Source: Deltaproteobacteria bacterium
Lineage (GTDB): Bacteria > Desulfobacterota > DSM-4660 > Desulfatiglandales > Desulfatiglandaceae
Direction of reading: 5' to 3'
DNA length: 46,224 bases
NCBI GenBank assembly: GCA_019310785.1
Contig: JAFDDR010000003.1
Location: forward strand, 1-46,224
In this document: piece after piece, positions 33,454-42,030 of the stretch
How the letters are laid out: every line of letters starts with the position of its first letter
Position numbering within the stretch: position 1 is the first letter of the stretch
Program-made: the position numbers and the translations under genes
The notes under the pieces: model-generated
What the model was told of the DNA's origin: nothing
Databases searched by the model: none
What the model saw: the letters and a program-made list of their open reading frames with translations, nothing else

Positions 33454-34865
33454 TGAGCAACCTTTTCCTTATCCTTCCAATAGAGACAAAGGTCCGGGAA
33501 TTTCACGCAAAGCTTCTGCTTAGCTGTTTTGCGGCGGAGGCCGGATTGCGTGTGATCTTAGGTGATCAAAATGAGATCCTCAGATACCTGAAGTATTTGC
33601 CCCGGGGGATTTATGTCGATAAGAGCGTTGCACGGACAAAAATAGCGAAATTTAAAAAAAATGTCCGCATGGGAAATCGAGTGGTTGCGTGGTGTGAAGA
33701 GGGGCTTATTTTCCTGGACCCTAATGCCTATCTTAAGGAGCGGATATCTGTTGAGGCATTTAACCTGGTGAACTTTTTCTTTGCATGGGGAAAGATTCAG
33801 GCGGAAACAATAAAGACCAAGGTTGGGCCGGAAAATGACAAGATTGTCTGCACTGGAAATCCTCGCTTCGATCTGCTCCGTGACCCTTACAGGCGGATTT
33901 TTGTGCCTGAAGCGGACAGGATTCGATCGAACTATGGGCCCTTTATCCTAATCAACACGAATTTTGCTCGTTACAATCACTTTTATGGCCGCGACTTTGT
34001 CATCAGGACCATGAAAGAGCAAGGCCGGATTAGGAGTGATGAGGATGAGGCATTTTTTGTGGGGTGGTCCGACTATTTAGGCGAAATGTTCCGCTATTTT
34101 GTTGATATGGTGGATCACATGAGCAGATCCTTTCCGGAATATACCATCGTTGTGCGGCCTCATCCTTCTGAAAGTCAGGAGATCTGGAAAAAGAAAACCG
34201 GGATGTTTGAGAACGTCAGGGTCATTCATGAGGGGAATGCTATTCCGTGGATCATGGCCTCCGAAGTAATGATTCACAACGGATGCACCACCGGGGTGGA
34301 GGCCTATATCCTGGATGAACCGGTACTCTGCTATTGCCCTATCAGCTCTGCTACATATGATTCCGAGCTTCCCAACGCAGTGAGCGCCAAAACGTCATCC
34401 ATAGATGATCTCGAAAGGCTGGTGCGGTCGGTCCTGAAAGAACCTTTTGGTCTTGCTGAACGGAGAAGGGAAGATAAGGGAATAAAGGGGTTGTTAGTGC
34501 CATATCTATCCGGATTCAATGGCCCTACAGCGTGTACGAATATCGTATCGGCCCTTCAGCGCATTGAGGTAAAGGGTTGTGCCGGGAAAGAGACTGAGAA
34601 TGAGCCCTGTATACCTGCATCCGCAAGGTTGATATCCGAATCGGCAATAAGGCTGAAAGGGATTGCAAAAAGGGTTATAAAGGGGAATCCCGGGCTTGAG
34701 GGATATCTTAAGCAGAAATTCGCAGGTCTTACCTTTGATGAAGTTAAGGATGTGCTTAACCGTCTAAGGGATATTTCCGGGGCCTTTAAATCAGTAGAGG
34801 TTAAGCCACTGGTGGGAAGTAGATCATGTTTTTTGCTGTACAGGGACTCGGAAGGGCTCGAATAG
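33453..34865 (+). CDS. Surface carbohydrate biosynthesis protein (GT-B-like)
   Basis: A 470-residue protein. LFLILPIETKVREFHAKLLL at the start, then VGPENDKIVCTGNPRFDLL, ILINTNFARYNHFYG, YTIVVRPHPSES and MIHNGCTTGVEAYIL match proteins annotated as surface carbohydrate biosynthesis protein in many capsule loci. The fold is like the capsule GT-B transferases next to it. The last 90 residues (from about 380) look like a separate helical module with no motif I recognise. The donor and acceptor are unknown. Confidence 0.72.
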   Translation: MSNLFLILPIETKVREFHAKLLLSCFAAEAGLRVILGDQNEILRYLKYLPRGIYVDKSVARTKIAKFKKNVRMGNRVVAWCEEGLIFLDPNAYLKERISVEAFNLVNFFFAWGKIQAETIKTKVGPENDKIVCTGNPRFDLLRDPYRRIFVPEADRIRSNYGPFILINTNFARYNHFYGRDFVIRTMKEQGRIRSDEDEAFFVGWSDYLGEMFRYFVDMVDHMSRSFPEYTIVVRPHPSESQEIWKKKTGMFENVRVIHEGNAIPWIMASEVMIHNGCTTGVEAYILDEPVLCYCPISSATYDSELPNAVSAKTSSIDDLERLVRSVLKEPFGLAERRREDKGIKGLLVPYLSGFNGPTACTNIVSALQRIEVKGCAGKETENEPCIPASARLISESAIRLKGIAKRVIKGNPGLEGYLKQKFAGLTFDEVKDVLNRLRDISGAFKSVEVKPLVGSRSCFLLYRDSEGLE

Positions 34866-34875
34866 GTCCGATTCC

Positions 34876-36321
34876 ATGCAGGTAGTCCAATACATACAAA
34901 AAATGACAAGGCCTTATCCCGGAGTCTACAGGACTCTAACCAGAGTTTACGGCGTATGCGCTGAAGTCGGATTTTTTTTTCATGCCCTGCTTACCGGCAA
35001 GTTATTTGTAAGGCCGGATAAGGGGCGGTTCTCTGCTTTTCTGTCCGGGCAGAAAGTACTTTCTTACCCCATTCGGGGAGCTAATTTTACTTCCATAGAA
35101 GAGTTCAGAAGATGGCTTGAAAGGTGTGGCCTTGATTATGTGGAGGGGGGATGGACCTTCTATCTGCCGCCGCAGGAAGGCCTTTACCTTTATTTCGGTT
35201 TCTTAGAAAGGGATTACCCTCCCGGAGCGGGGCTTAAAATATTAAAAGATTTTAGATCTCCGGACGAGGCCGTATATACAAGGCACGGACTTAATCCTGC
35301 TCCGGGAGCAGCCTTAAAGAGGTCACTTACTCCCTCTCCCATGGGTCTTTTAAGGGTGGCTAACTACCTGTATTCCCACGGACTCGGTATGCGCGTTTAT
35401 GACTTGACGGCTCTCAAGGGGGAAACCGCTACGTTGACATGCTATGTCATCCGGGATGTCCATGGTCCCGCTGTCCAGTCCCATGACTATGATTCCTTCA
35501 TGGAAGCAATAAGCGGCCATCTTGACAGGGGAGAGATCCTCACAATACATCAACACTCGAATGTTATGTGGGATTTTAAGCCTCCTGACTGCAGCGGCAA
35601 TTTGATAATTGATTCTGCAACGGGAAAGCCGTTGTTCGTGGATTTCCAGGGATTTTTGCTTAAAGACGAGGACAGGATACTGGCAAGAATCGCGAACGAG
35701 GTAAAAGACAAGACCCACTTCGGCGGCTCCAGGTTTTACAGGGGTGGCGGCAGCTATCTTTATCAGGCTATTCCCGGTCTGGTTGTGGGAAAAAGAGACA
35801 TGGGTGCCAGGTGGAATGTCTTCCTTGAAATGATGAAAGAAGCAGGCTTTTCCTTAACGGACAGGAGGGTGTATGACATTGGCTGCAATACCGGCCTTAT
35901 CCTTTACAATGCCCTGTCGGAGGGCGCCCAGTGGGTTATGGGCTGGGACATGCCGGAGGTGGTGAAAGGCGCAAGGCGGATACTCCTGGCCTTAGGCGCG
36001 ACCAGGTTTGACCTTTACGGCGAACAGATAACAGAAAACACTGATTTTGTGTCACGGATACCGGAAAGGTACAGGAAGGAAAAAGACGGGGTCCTCTTTT
36101 TTCTGGCCGTAAGCGATCATATAGGATTTCCTGAAGGCATTGCGGAATTGCCATGGAAATACATGTTCTATGAGGGGCATTCCCGGCAGGGATATGAGTT
36201 TACTTTGGAACGGATCCGTGCCGTCTCGTGGCTGAATAAGGCGAAAATACTTGTTCGAAGATCATTTGCGGACGGGGATACACCGAGGCGAGAGGTGATT
36301 CTGCTAAAAAGGTCTTTCTGA
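34876..36321 (+). CDS. Kinase-like / SAM methyltransferase fusion protein (WbdD-like logic)
   Basis: A 481-residue protein with two parts. At about residues 231-260, DFKPPDCSGN and LFVDFQGF resemble the catalytic loop (D..N) and DFG segment of kinase-fold enzymes. The C-terminal part begins RRVYDIGCNTGLILYNAL (from about residue 330), a clear SAM-binding motif, then MGWDMPEVV. E. coli WbdD, which caps O9 polymannose and sets chain length, is a methyltransferase-kinase fusion in the opposite order. A capping role is therefore plausible. The methyltransferase part is sound; the kinase part is inferred from short motifs and could be wrong. The start at ATG 34876 has no strong ribosome-binding site. 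Confidence 0.6.
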   Translation: MQVVQYIQKMTRPYPGVYRTLTRVYGVCAEVGFFFHALLTGKLFVRPDKGRFSAFLSGQKVLSYPIRGANFTSIEEFRRWLERCGLDYVEGGWTFYLPPQEGLYLYFGFLERDYPPGAGLKILKDFRSPDEAVYTRHGLNPAPGAALKRSLTPSPMGLLRVANYLYSHGLGMRVYDLTALKGETATLTCYVIRDVHGPAVQSHDYDSFMEAISGHLDRGEILTIHQHSNVMWDFKPPDCSGNLIIDSATGKPLFVDFQGFLLKDEDRILARIANEVKDKTHFGGSRFYRGGGSYLYQAIPGLVVGKRDMGARWNVFLEMMKEAGFSLTDRRVYDIGCNTGLILYNALSEGAQWVMGWDMPEVVKGARRILLALGATRFDLYGEQITENTDFVSRIPERYRKEKDGVLFFLAVSDHIGFPEGIAELPWKYMFYEGHSRQGYEFTLERIRAVSWLNKAKILVRRSFADGDTPRREVILLKRSF

Positions 36322-36378
36322 TTCCATTTGGGGCAGCCGATTCCGGTGCCTGTTCATTGTTTGTAAGAACATTTGATA

Positions 36379-37293
36379 ATGAGAAAACCTGCTTCGGAAG
36401 AACATATATTTTTTGTTGATTCGGGGGATTTTCTGAAGTGGTGGCTGGAGGAACCCAGGCTGGATGGAGATGCCCTGGATATCTTCAGACGGTACTATTC
36501 GAATTATGAAGGCAGGTTTGCCGGGTATCTGGAATCGGCCTGGACAGACCGTCATCAAGAACTGGAGCGTGCCATTGAAGGCCTCAGGGGGAGACAGCAT
36601 GCCAGGGTTATGGATTTGGGCTGCGGGACCGGATCTGTTGCGCTGTACATGGCCTGGAAGCTTAAGGGAGATGGCGAAGTCCTTGGTGTTGACATACGCG
36701 ATGATCGCCTGTTTTGCGCCAGGGAGCGGCAAAAGGTGCTTGAGGGGGCATCCGGGTTTGATTTGAACTGCCGGTTCCTTAATTCCAATGTCCTCTGTCT
36801 GGAAGATGACAGGGGTTTCGACTTCATTTACCTTGAGGAAGCCTTTCATCACATGGAACCGAGGCTGGAAGTAGTAAAAAAAATATCCGCCCTGTTAAAA
36901 AAAAGAGGGGTGTTGATAATAAGTGAAGTAAATGCTTGTAACCCATTGATGCAGGTTCGTCTCTTTTTGAAAAGGGGTTTTAGAACCGTGGTAAAAAGAA
37001 CGGGTGAGGACGGAGTAACACATGTGTATGGAAATGAGAGAATTCTTCGGGCCGGCAGGACAGCAGAGCATTTTAGACCATATAATATGCAGGTGGAGTC
37101 TCTGAGATATTTCAGGATTTTTGGGGCCTCAATCGCCCGATGGATGTCCAGAGCGGGCCTGCCTGTGCTGGATATAGAGGAAAGATTGTGCAAACTGGCT
37201 TTTTTCGCAAGGATATTCTCGGTCCATTACAATATTGTGTTACAAAAACCGATTAATTCCTTTGAAATGATATCAAGAAAGCTTCGCCTGTAA
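36379..37293 (+). CDS. Class I SAM-dependent methyltransferase
   Basis: A 304-residue methyltransferase: RVMDLGCGTGSVALYMAWKL (motif I), VLGVDIRDD (acidic end of strand 2), FIYLEEAFHHMEP and LKKRGVLIISEVN. It is standard in every core motif; the C-terminal 100 residues are divergent and probably define substrate. An O-methylation of the glycan or of a lipid carrier is possible. I use ATG 36379; the open frame also has TTG two codons upstream. It lies 57 bases after the kinase-like fusion gene. Confidence 0.85.
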   Translation: MRKPASEEHIFFVDSGDFLKWWLEEPRLDGDALDIFRRYYSNYEGRFAGYLESAWTDRHQELERAIEGLRGRQHARVMDLGCGTGSVALYMAWKLKGDGEVLGVDIRDDRLFCARERQKVLEGASGFDLNCRFLNSNVLCLEDDRGFDFIYLEEAFHHMEPRLEVVKKISALLKKRGVLIISEVNACNPLMQVRLFLKRGFRTVVKRTGEDGVTHVYGNERILRAGRTAEHFRPYNMQVESLRYFRIFGASIARWMSRAGLPVLDIEERLCKLAFFARIFSVHYNIVLQKPINSFEMISRKLRL

Positions 37294-37308
37294 TCGGTAG
37301 CAGTGTTT

Positions 37309-38505
37309 ATGAAACAGACCCGGATAACTATTCTGCATCTAATCACAACCCTTGATGTTGGGGGTAGTGAGATGATGCTCCTTAAACTCCTTTCCTTGAT
37401 GAACAGGAGGCTTTTCTCCAACTGCGTCGTGAGTTTTGCCGATATTGGCCCTGTTGGAGAGAAGATTCTGGCCATGGGAATCCCGGTCTATGCCTTGAAT
37501 ATGGCAGAGGGAAGACTAACCCTTGCTGCATGTGTCAAATTATGGAAGATATTGCGGGCCGTTCGACCAATGGTTTTACAGACATGGCTCTACCACTCTG
37601 ATTTGCTGGGTGTTATTTTTGGCAAACTGTCGGGGATAGATAAAATCTGTTGGAATATTCGTTGTTCGTACATGGACTTGAATGTGTACCGTGCTCAAAC
37701 AAGGTGGTCCATTCGATTATGCTCACTTCTGTCTTCTCTTCCGGATGCGGTAGTTACCAATTCCAATGAGGCCCTCAACTTTCATGTCAAGATACTCGGG
37801 TACAGGACGGATCACTGGGAGGTAATTCCCAACGGGTTTGACCTTGCAAGATTCAAGCCCGACAAACAGTCGAGATTGAGGCTGTTAGCTGAGTTAGGCC
37901 TGCCGCATAATAAAGAATCCGGCGCTGTTAGTACGCAGGCTGATAACAAGAACGGGAACGGGGTCTTTTTGATTGGCTTTATTGCCCGCTATGATCCCAT
38001 GAAAGACCACCCGACATTTATCAGGGCAGCGTGTTTGTTACTCAAAGAAAGAAGAGATATACATTTCGTTCTGGTGGGCAGAGGAATAACCTGGCAAAAT
38101 AGGGCGTTTTCCATGCAGATTCCGGACACTTGGAAAGGCCACTTCCATTTGCTGGGAGAGCGCTATAATATTGAACATATAACATCGGGCCTGGATGTTG
38201 CTTCCTCCGTTTCTCGTGGTGAGGGTTTTCCCAATAGCGTGGGTGAGGCCATGGCCTGCGGCATTCCATGTGTGGTTACGGACGTGGGCGATTCCGCAAT
38301 AATCGTCGGAGACACGGGTCGGGTCGTGCCACCCGGAAACCCTGAAGCTACAGCGAGGGCGTGGAATGAATTAGTTGAATTGGGAGTGGATGGGAGAAAA
38401 AAGCTCGGCCTGTCCGCCAGGAAGAGGGTCAAGGATAATTTTGAATTGTCTAAAATTGTAAAGCAATATGAATCACTATATAATTCATTGGTCAAGACCC
38501 GATAA
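37309..38505 (+). CDS. Family 4 glycosyltransferase
   Basis: A 398-residue GT-B enzyme. ITTLDVGGSEMMLLKLL near the start, QTWLYHSDLLG, VVTNSNEALNFH, VIPNGFDLARFKPD, and the donor site GEGFPNSVGEAMACGIPCVV with the E-x7-E arrangement are typical of GT4. It is a cytoplasmic retaining transferase acting on a lipid-linked acceptor. ATG 37309 is preferred; a GTG two codons earlier is also in frame. Sugar unknown. Confidence 0.92.
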   Translation: MKQTRITILHLITTLDVGGSEMMLLKLLSLMNRRLFSNCVVSFADIGPVGEKILAMGIPVYALNMAEGRLTLAACVKLWKILRAVRPMVLQTWLYHSDLLGVIFGKLSGIDKICWNIRCSYMDLNVYRAQTRWSIRLCSLLSSLPDAVVTNSNEALNFHVKILGYRTDHWEVIPNGFDLARFKPDKQSRLRLLAELGLPHNKESGAVSTQADNKNGNGVFLIGFIARYDPMKDHPTFIRAACLLLKERRDIHFVLVGRGITWQNRAFSMQIPDTWKGHFHLLGERYNIEHITSGLDVASSVSRGEGFPNSVGEAMACGIPCVVTDVGDSAIIVGDTGRVVPPGNPEATARAWNELVELGVDGRKKLGLSARKRVKDNFELSKIVKQYESLYNSLVKTR

Positions 38506-38625
38506 AATGGGATGTTCAAGATTGCCGCCTGCATTTGACTTCCGTATCTTAGCATTTACTGGCTTTTTCCAAGAGTTTGTAGCCTCTATATTATATGAAA
38601 GATGAAAAGATGGAATCCGGTGAAT

Positions 38626-40557
38626 ATGTGTGGCTTCGTAGGTTTTAAATCCCTAAAAAACTCTAAGGAGTTATGTGAAGATTTAGCTGTGGCAGTCTCC
38701 CGGCTTACTCACAGAGGCCCGGATGATTCGGGCCTTTTTTTTGACCGGGATTCGGGATTGGGGCTGGGGCACAGGCGGCTTTCCATAATTGATTTATCCG
38801 CGGCAGGGCGGCAGCCCATGGCAACCGATGACGGAAAGGTCCAGATTGTCTATAATGGAGAGATCTATAATTTCAAGGATATCCGCAAGACACTGGAGGA
38901 GCACGGGCACAGGTTTGCAAGCGCTACTGACACGGAAGTAGTACTTAAGGCATATTTGCAGTGGGGCATTGACTGCCTTAAGCATTTTGTTGGAATGTTC
39001 ACCCTGGCGATCTGGGATGGCCGGGAAAACCGGCTTTTTTTGGCCAGGGATCGAATGGGTATAAAGCCCCTCTATTATCACTTAAGCCGCGGAACACTGC
39101 TGTTCGCCTCGGAACTCAAGGCACTCATGGCATTCAAGGGTTTCGAGAGAAGTCTCGATCCTGATGCAATTCCTCTTTTTTTGCACTACCAGTATGTTCC
39201 TGCCCCGAGGACAATTTTTCGGGATACCTTTAAACTTCTCCCCGGTCATTACGGTGTTTTTGATGGAGGGGATGTTAAGGTCAGTCCCTTTTGGGAACTC
39301 CCTGAAGGGGATTGCGAATCAGGCAAAAGGGTTGTGCGGGAAGATGAAGCCTTAGAGGAATTGGATCACCTGCTGACCCGTGCGGTTTCCGACCGGCTTA
39401 TAAGTGACGTGCCGTTGGGGGCACTGCTGAGCGGGGGAATCGATTCTTCGATGGTGGTGGCCCTGATGCAGAAGGTCAACACGTCACCAGTTAGGACGTT
39501 CAGCATTGGATTTGAGGACCCGAAATACAACGAAGCCCCTTGGGCCTCTAAGGTGGCCGAACACCTGAGAACGGATCACACAGAGCTTTATGTCACCCCT
39601 AAAGAGGCCATGGATGTCATCCCTGAGCTTCCGGAGATTTATGACGAGCCTTTTGCGGATTCCTCGGCCATTCCCACTTTTTTAGTCTCCCGTCTTGCCC
39701 GTTCTCATGTGACGGTAGCGCTTTCCGGGGATGGGGGAGACGAACAATTCTGCGGGTATGTCCGCTATTGGAGTACGAAGGAAATGTATACCAGTCTTCA
39801 ACGGTTACCTCGCCCTGCGAGAAGATTAATGGCATACACAGCAGAACATATCCCGCGCGGATGCGTGGAAAGGGCCTATCCTGTTTTATCCCGTTTCGTG
39901 CCCAAAAAATTTCAGGTGGCCAACTTCCCTGATAAGTGGCAAAAGCTTGTTGCCATGATGGAAAAGGATTCTCTCATGGATCTTTATAGAACCGCCATTT
40001 GCCTGTGGCCTGTGACCGGACTCCCCCTATTGACCGCTGAGGGATTGCCTGAGAGTGTGTTTGAACAAAGCTTTCAAGGGAGTGAAGGTCGGTCAATTCT
40101 TTCGAGGCTTATGAGGGTGGATCAGATGACTTATCTCCCTGACGCCATGCTGACAAAGGTGGACAGGGCCAGCATGGCTGTGAGCCTGGAAGTTCGCGTG
40201 CCGCTTTTGGATCACCGGGTTATGGAGTACACATCGGGCCTGCCGGGAGGCCTGAAATACAGAAATGGCACGGGGAAGTATATCCTGAGAAAACTTCTTG
40301 ACCGGTATGTTCCGTCAGAACTCTTTGAGAGGCCCAAGATGGGATTTGGTGTTCCCATTGATCAATGGTTTCGTGATGGTTTGAAAGAGCTTCTTCTGGA
40401 CTATCTTTCCCCTGATCGTCTGAGGAAGGAGGGTTTATTTGATCATACCCTGGTCGAGACAAAGATAAAGGAACACCTCTCCGGCAGGGTAAACCACCAA
40501 CACCGCCTCTGGTCCCTTTTGATGTGGGAAATGTGGCGGGAACGCTGGCTTGAGTGA
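38626..40557 (+). CDS. asnB: Asparagine synthase (glutamine-hydrolysing), glycan-locus type
   Basis: A 643-residue class II amidotransferase. The start is set at ATG 38626 because the next codon is TGT (MCGFVGF): the N-terminal Cys is the glutaminase nucleophile and must follow Met directly. The glutaminase domain (RGPDDSG, YNGEIYNF) is followed by the AsnB synthetase domain with PP-loop LSGGIDSSMV and later SGDGGDE. In surface-glycan loci such paralogues probably amidate a sugar acid (a uronic or nonulosonic carboxylate) instead of aspartate. This fits a locus with sugar acids, but substrate is not shown. Confidence 0.92.
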   Translation: MCGFVGFKSLKNSKELCEDLAVAVSRLTHRGPDDSGLFFDRDSGLGLGHRRLSIIDLSAAGRQPMATDDGKVQIVYNGEIYNFKDIRKTLEEHGHRFASATDTEVVLKAYLQWGIDCLKHFVGMFTLAIWDGRENRLFLARDRMGIKPLYYHLSRGTLLFASELKALMAFKGFERSLDPDAIPLFLHYQYVPAPRTIFRDTFKLLPGHYGVFDGGDVKVSPFWELPEGDCESGKRVVREDEALEELDHLLTRAVSDRLISDVPLGALLSGGIDSSMVVALMQKVNTSPVRTFSIGFEDPKYNEAPWASKVAEHLRTDHTELYVTPKEAMDVIPELPEIYDEPFADSSAIPTFLVSRLARSHVTVALSGDGGDEQFCGYVRYWSTKEMYTSLQRLPRPARRLMAYTAEHIPRGCVERAYPVLSRFVPKKFQVANFPDKWQKLVAMMEKDSLMDLYRTAICLWPVTGLPLLTAEGLPESVFEQSFQGSEGRSILSRLMRVDQMTYLPDAMLTKVDRASMAVSLEVRVPLLDHRVMEYTSGLPGGLKYRNGTGKYILRKLLDRYVPSELFERPKMGFGVPIDQWFRDGLKELLLDYLSPDRLRKEGLFDHTLVETKIKEHLSGRVNHQHRLWSLLMWEMWRERWLE

Positions 40558-40596
40558 TAGGATATGGTAATATTCACCCTGAGACAAATAGTAGGC

Positions 40597-40727
40597 GTTC
40601 ACGGGTTCAGAGGTTCATCGCGGTTCCATTACTTGGGAAAATGAGCATTTTAACGAGGACTTCGGGTCTTCAATGCCTTCTTTGCCCTTAACCGTGAACG
40701 TTGAACCCTGAACCTGTGAACGGTTCC
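40597..40727. repeat. GGTTCA-type heptad repeat, inverted pair 2
   Basis: Forward units (GTTCACGGGTTCAGAGGTTC at 40597-40616, with another near 40622) face complementary units (GAACCCTGAACCTGTGAAC at 40703-40721, with more from 40690). The two arms are imperfect reverse complements separated by about 85 bases. The same repeat type is found at 1080-1178 and 1446-1502, in both cases upstream of one of the two paralogous regulators. The right arm ends at the start codon of the LptF remnant. Confidence 0.75.
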
Positions 40728-40728
40728 C

Positions 40729-41088
40729 ATGAATCTGACCATTAACAAATACATTGGTAATGAAATATGGCCCACCTTTCTGGCCAGCCTCTTCGTTTCC
40801 ATATTCATCATTCTGGCAACAAAGATGCTGTCCATTACGGAGTTGATTGTGGGCCAGGGTGTACATCTGGGCCAGGTGATAGGCATGGTTGTCTACCTCC
40901 TGCCTGCCGCTACTCTCATAGCCGTCGTGGTGGCTTTCTTAAGACTATCTGCCGATAATGAGGTGGTCGCACTTCAATCATCCGGTGTCAGCCTTTATCA
41001 GATGCTGTCGCCTGTGGTCGTCCTTTCCTTTTTTTGGTCTCTTGATTGCAATCTGTGCTATTACTACATAACAGGCAAAGCAGGGTGA
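40729..41088 (+). pseudogene. LptF/YjgP-type permease remnant, truncated
   Basis: About 100 residues match the N-terminus of an LptF/LptG-family permease of the LPS export machine: IWPTFLASLFVSIFIILATKML as first membrane segment, then AFLRLSADNEVVALQSSGVS. Full proteins have about 350-400 residues. After TTTTTTT (41029-41035) the frame turns to an unrelated tail ending at 41088. Dropping one T gives FFGLLIAICAITT, a natural membrane continuation, which then meets TAA at 41069. The segment YLLPAATLIAVV also seems short by several residues compared with my memory of the family. It is a decayed fragment, not a working transporter. Confidence 0.8.
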
Positions 41089-41139
41089 CAATATCCAATG
41101 CCTGCCCCAATTGAGACACAGAGGACCCGGAGGTTTTTT

Positions 41140-41175
41140 TTGACAAAACGTTCAATTATTGAACGAATTTATATT
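41140..41175 (+). promoter_or_regulatory. Promoter/operator of regulator gene 2
   Basis: TTGACA at 41140-41145, then the palindrome GTTCAATTATTGAAC at 41150-41164, identical to that at 1567-1581, then TATATT at 41170-41175. Only one palindrome is present here, in contrast to two in front of copy 1. In both promoters a TATATTT follows the nearest palindrome by four or five bases. Exact promoter hexamers are uncertain, as TTGACA and TATATT are 24 bases apart. Confidence 0.6.
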
Positions 41176-41216
41176 TAGCCGATTTTCAGAAAAATCAACA
41201 TCTTGGATCTGATCCT

Positions 41217-41795
41217 GTGGACAAAGAAGACATACATATTCTCCGGCTGATGGGGGAAATCGAACGGGATGACAGCCCCAGCCAGAGGGAGCTGTCACAC
41301 CGCCTGGGTCTTTCCTTGGGCCTGGTTAACTCCTTTGTAAAAAGGCTGGTCAATAAAGGGTATTTCAAGCTGAAGACCATGCCCAGGAACCGGGTGAAGT
41401 ATCTTCTGACGCCCAAAGGATTGGCAAGAAAAAGCATGCTCACAGTGGAATATCTCCAGTACTCTGCCTACTTATACAAAGAAGTCAAGAACCTTTTGGT
41501 GCTGAAGTTCAAGGAGATGGAAGATGACATGCTGAGTTCGGTCCTTTTCTTTGGAGCCGGGGAAGTGGCAGATCTGGCATATCTCTACCTGCAAATGACC
41601 AACATACGGTTGGTGGGAATCATTGATGACCACCAGGATGGCGGTTATTTCTTTGAATTTAGGGTTGATGATTTTGGACGGCTCAGTAAAAGGGACTGGG
41701 ACAAGATTCTGTTGACCCGTCTCGATAACACCGACCAGGATGTCCGGACCCTGGTGGAACATGATGTCAGCACAGAAAGGATAGCCATCCTATGA
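41217..41795 (+). CDS. EPS-associated winged-helix regulator with Rossmann-like domain (copy 2)
   Basis: A 192-residue paralogue of the protein at 1646, same length and alignable without gaps, identical over long stretches (IHILRLMGEIERD, LVNKGYF, LTPKGLARKS, LTRLDNTDQD). The helix-turn-helix is nearly unchanged, so both copies should bind the same DNA. The C-terminal domain (VLFFGAGEVADLAYLYLQ) differs more, mostly in the last third. It starts at GTG 41217. No NusG-type gene follows; a 235-base leader leads to the HldE-like gene. Confidence 0.85.
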   Translation: MDKEDIHILRLMGEIERDDSPSQRELSHRLGLSLGLVNSFVKRLVNKGYFKLKTMPRNRVKYLLTPKGLARKSMLTVEYLQYSAYLYKEVKNLLVLKFKEMEDDMLSSVLFFGAGEVADLAYLYLQMTNIRLVGIIDDHQDGGYFFEFRVDDFGRLSKRDWDKILLTRLDNTDQDVRTLVEHDVSTERIAIL

Positions 41796-41836
41796 TAGTT
41801 TTTGACAGGATGAATATGGAAAACGGCAAATTTAGA

Positions 41837-41864
41837 TTGACTTCCCGGTTAGTCCATATATATT
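41837..41864 (+). promoter_or_regulatory. Candidate promoter before the heptose block
   Basis: TTGACT (41837-41842) and TATATT (41859-41864) are separated by 16 bases. The 11-base string TATATTTAGCC (41859-41869) also occurs at 41170-41180 in the regulator 2 promoter. The gap from here to the HldE-like gene (42031) has no gene that I can support. This is a sequence-match prediction only. Confidence 0.45.
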
Positions 41865-42030
41865 TAGCCAGAAATTGGCCCATTTTTTTCGCAGGGGGAT
41901 CATGATCTGTGACTCGTTTTAGGTGCTGTGACACATAAGTGGGTCAGCAGAAGTACGGAGCATGGTAATTTTGGGTCATGTGGTTTTGGGAGTAGGTTTT
42001 GACGGCTGGTGATGAGGATGCTTTGATACC

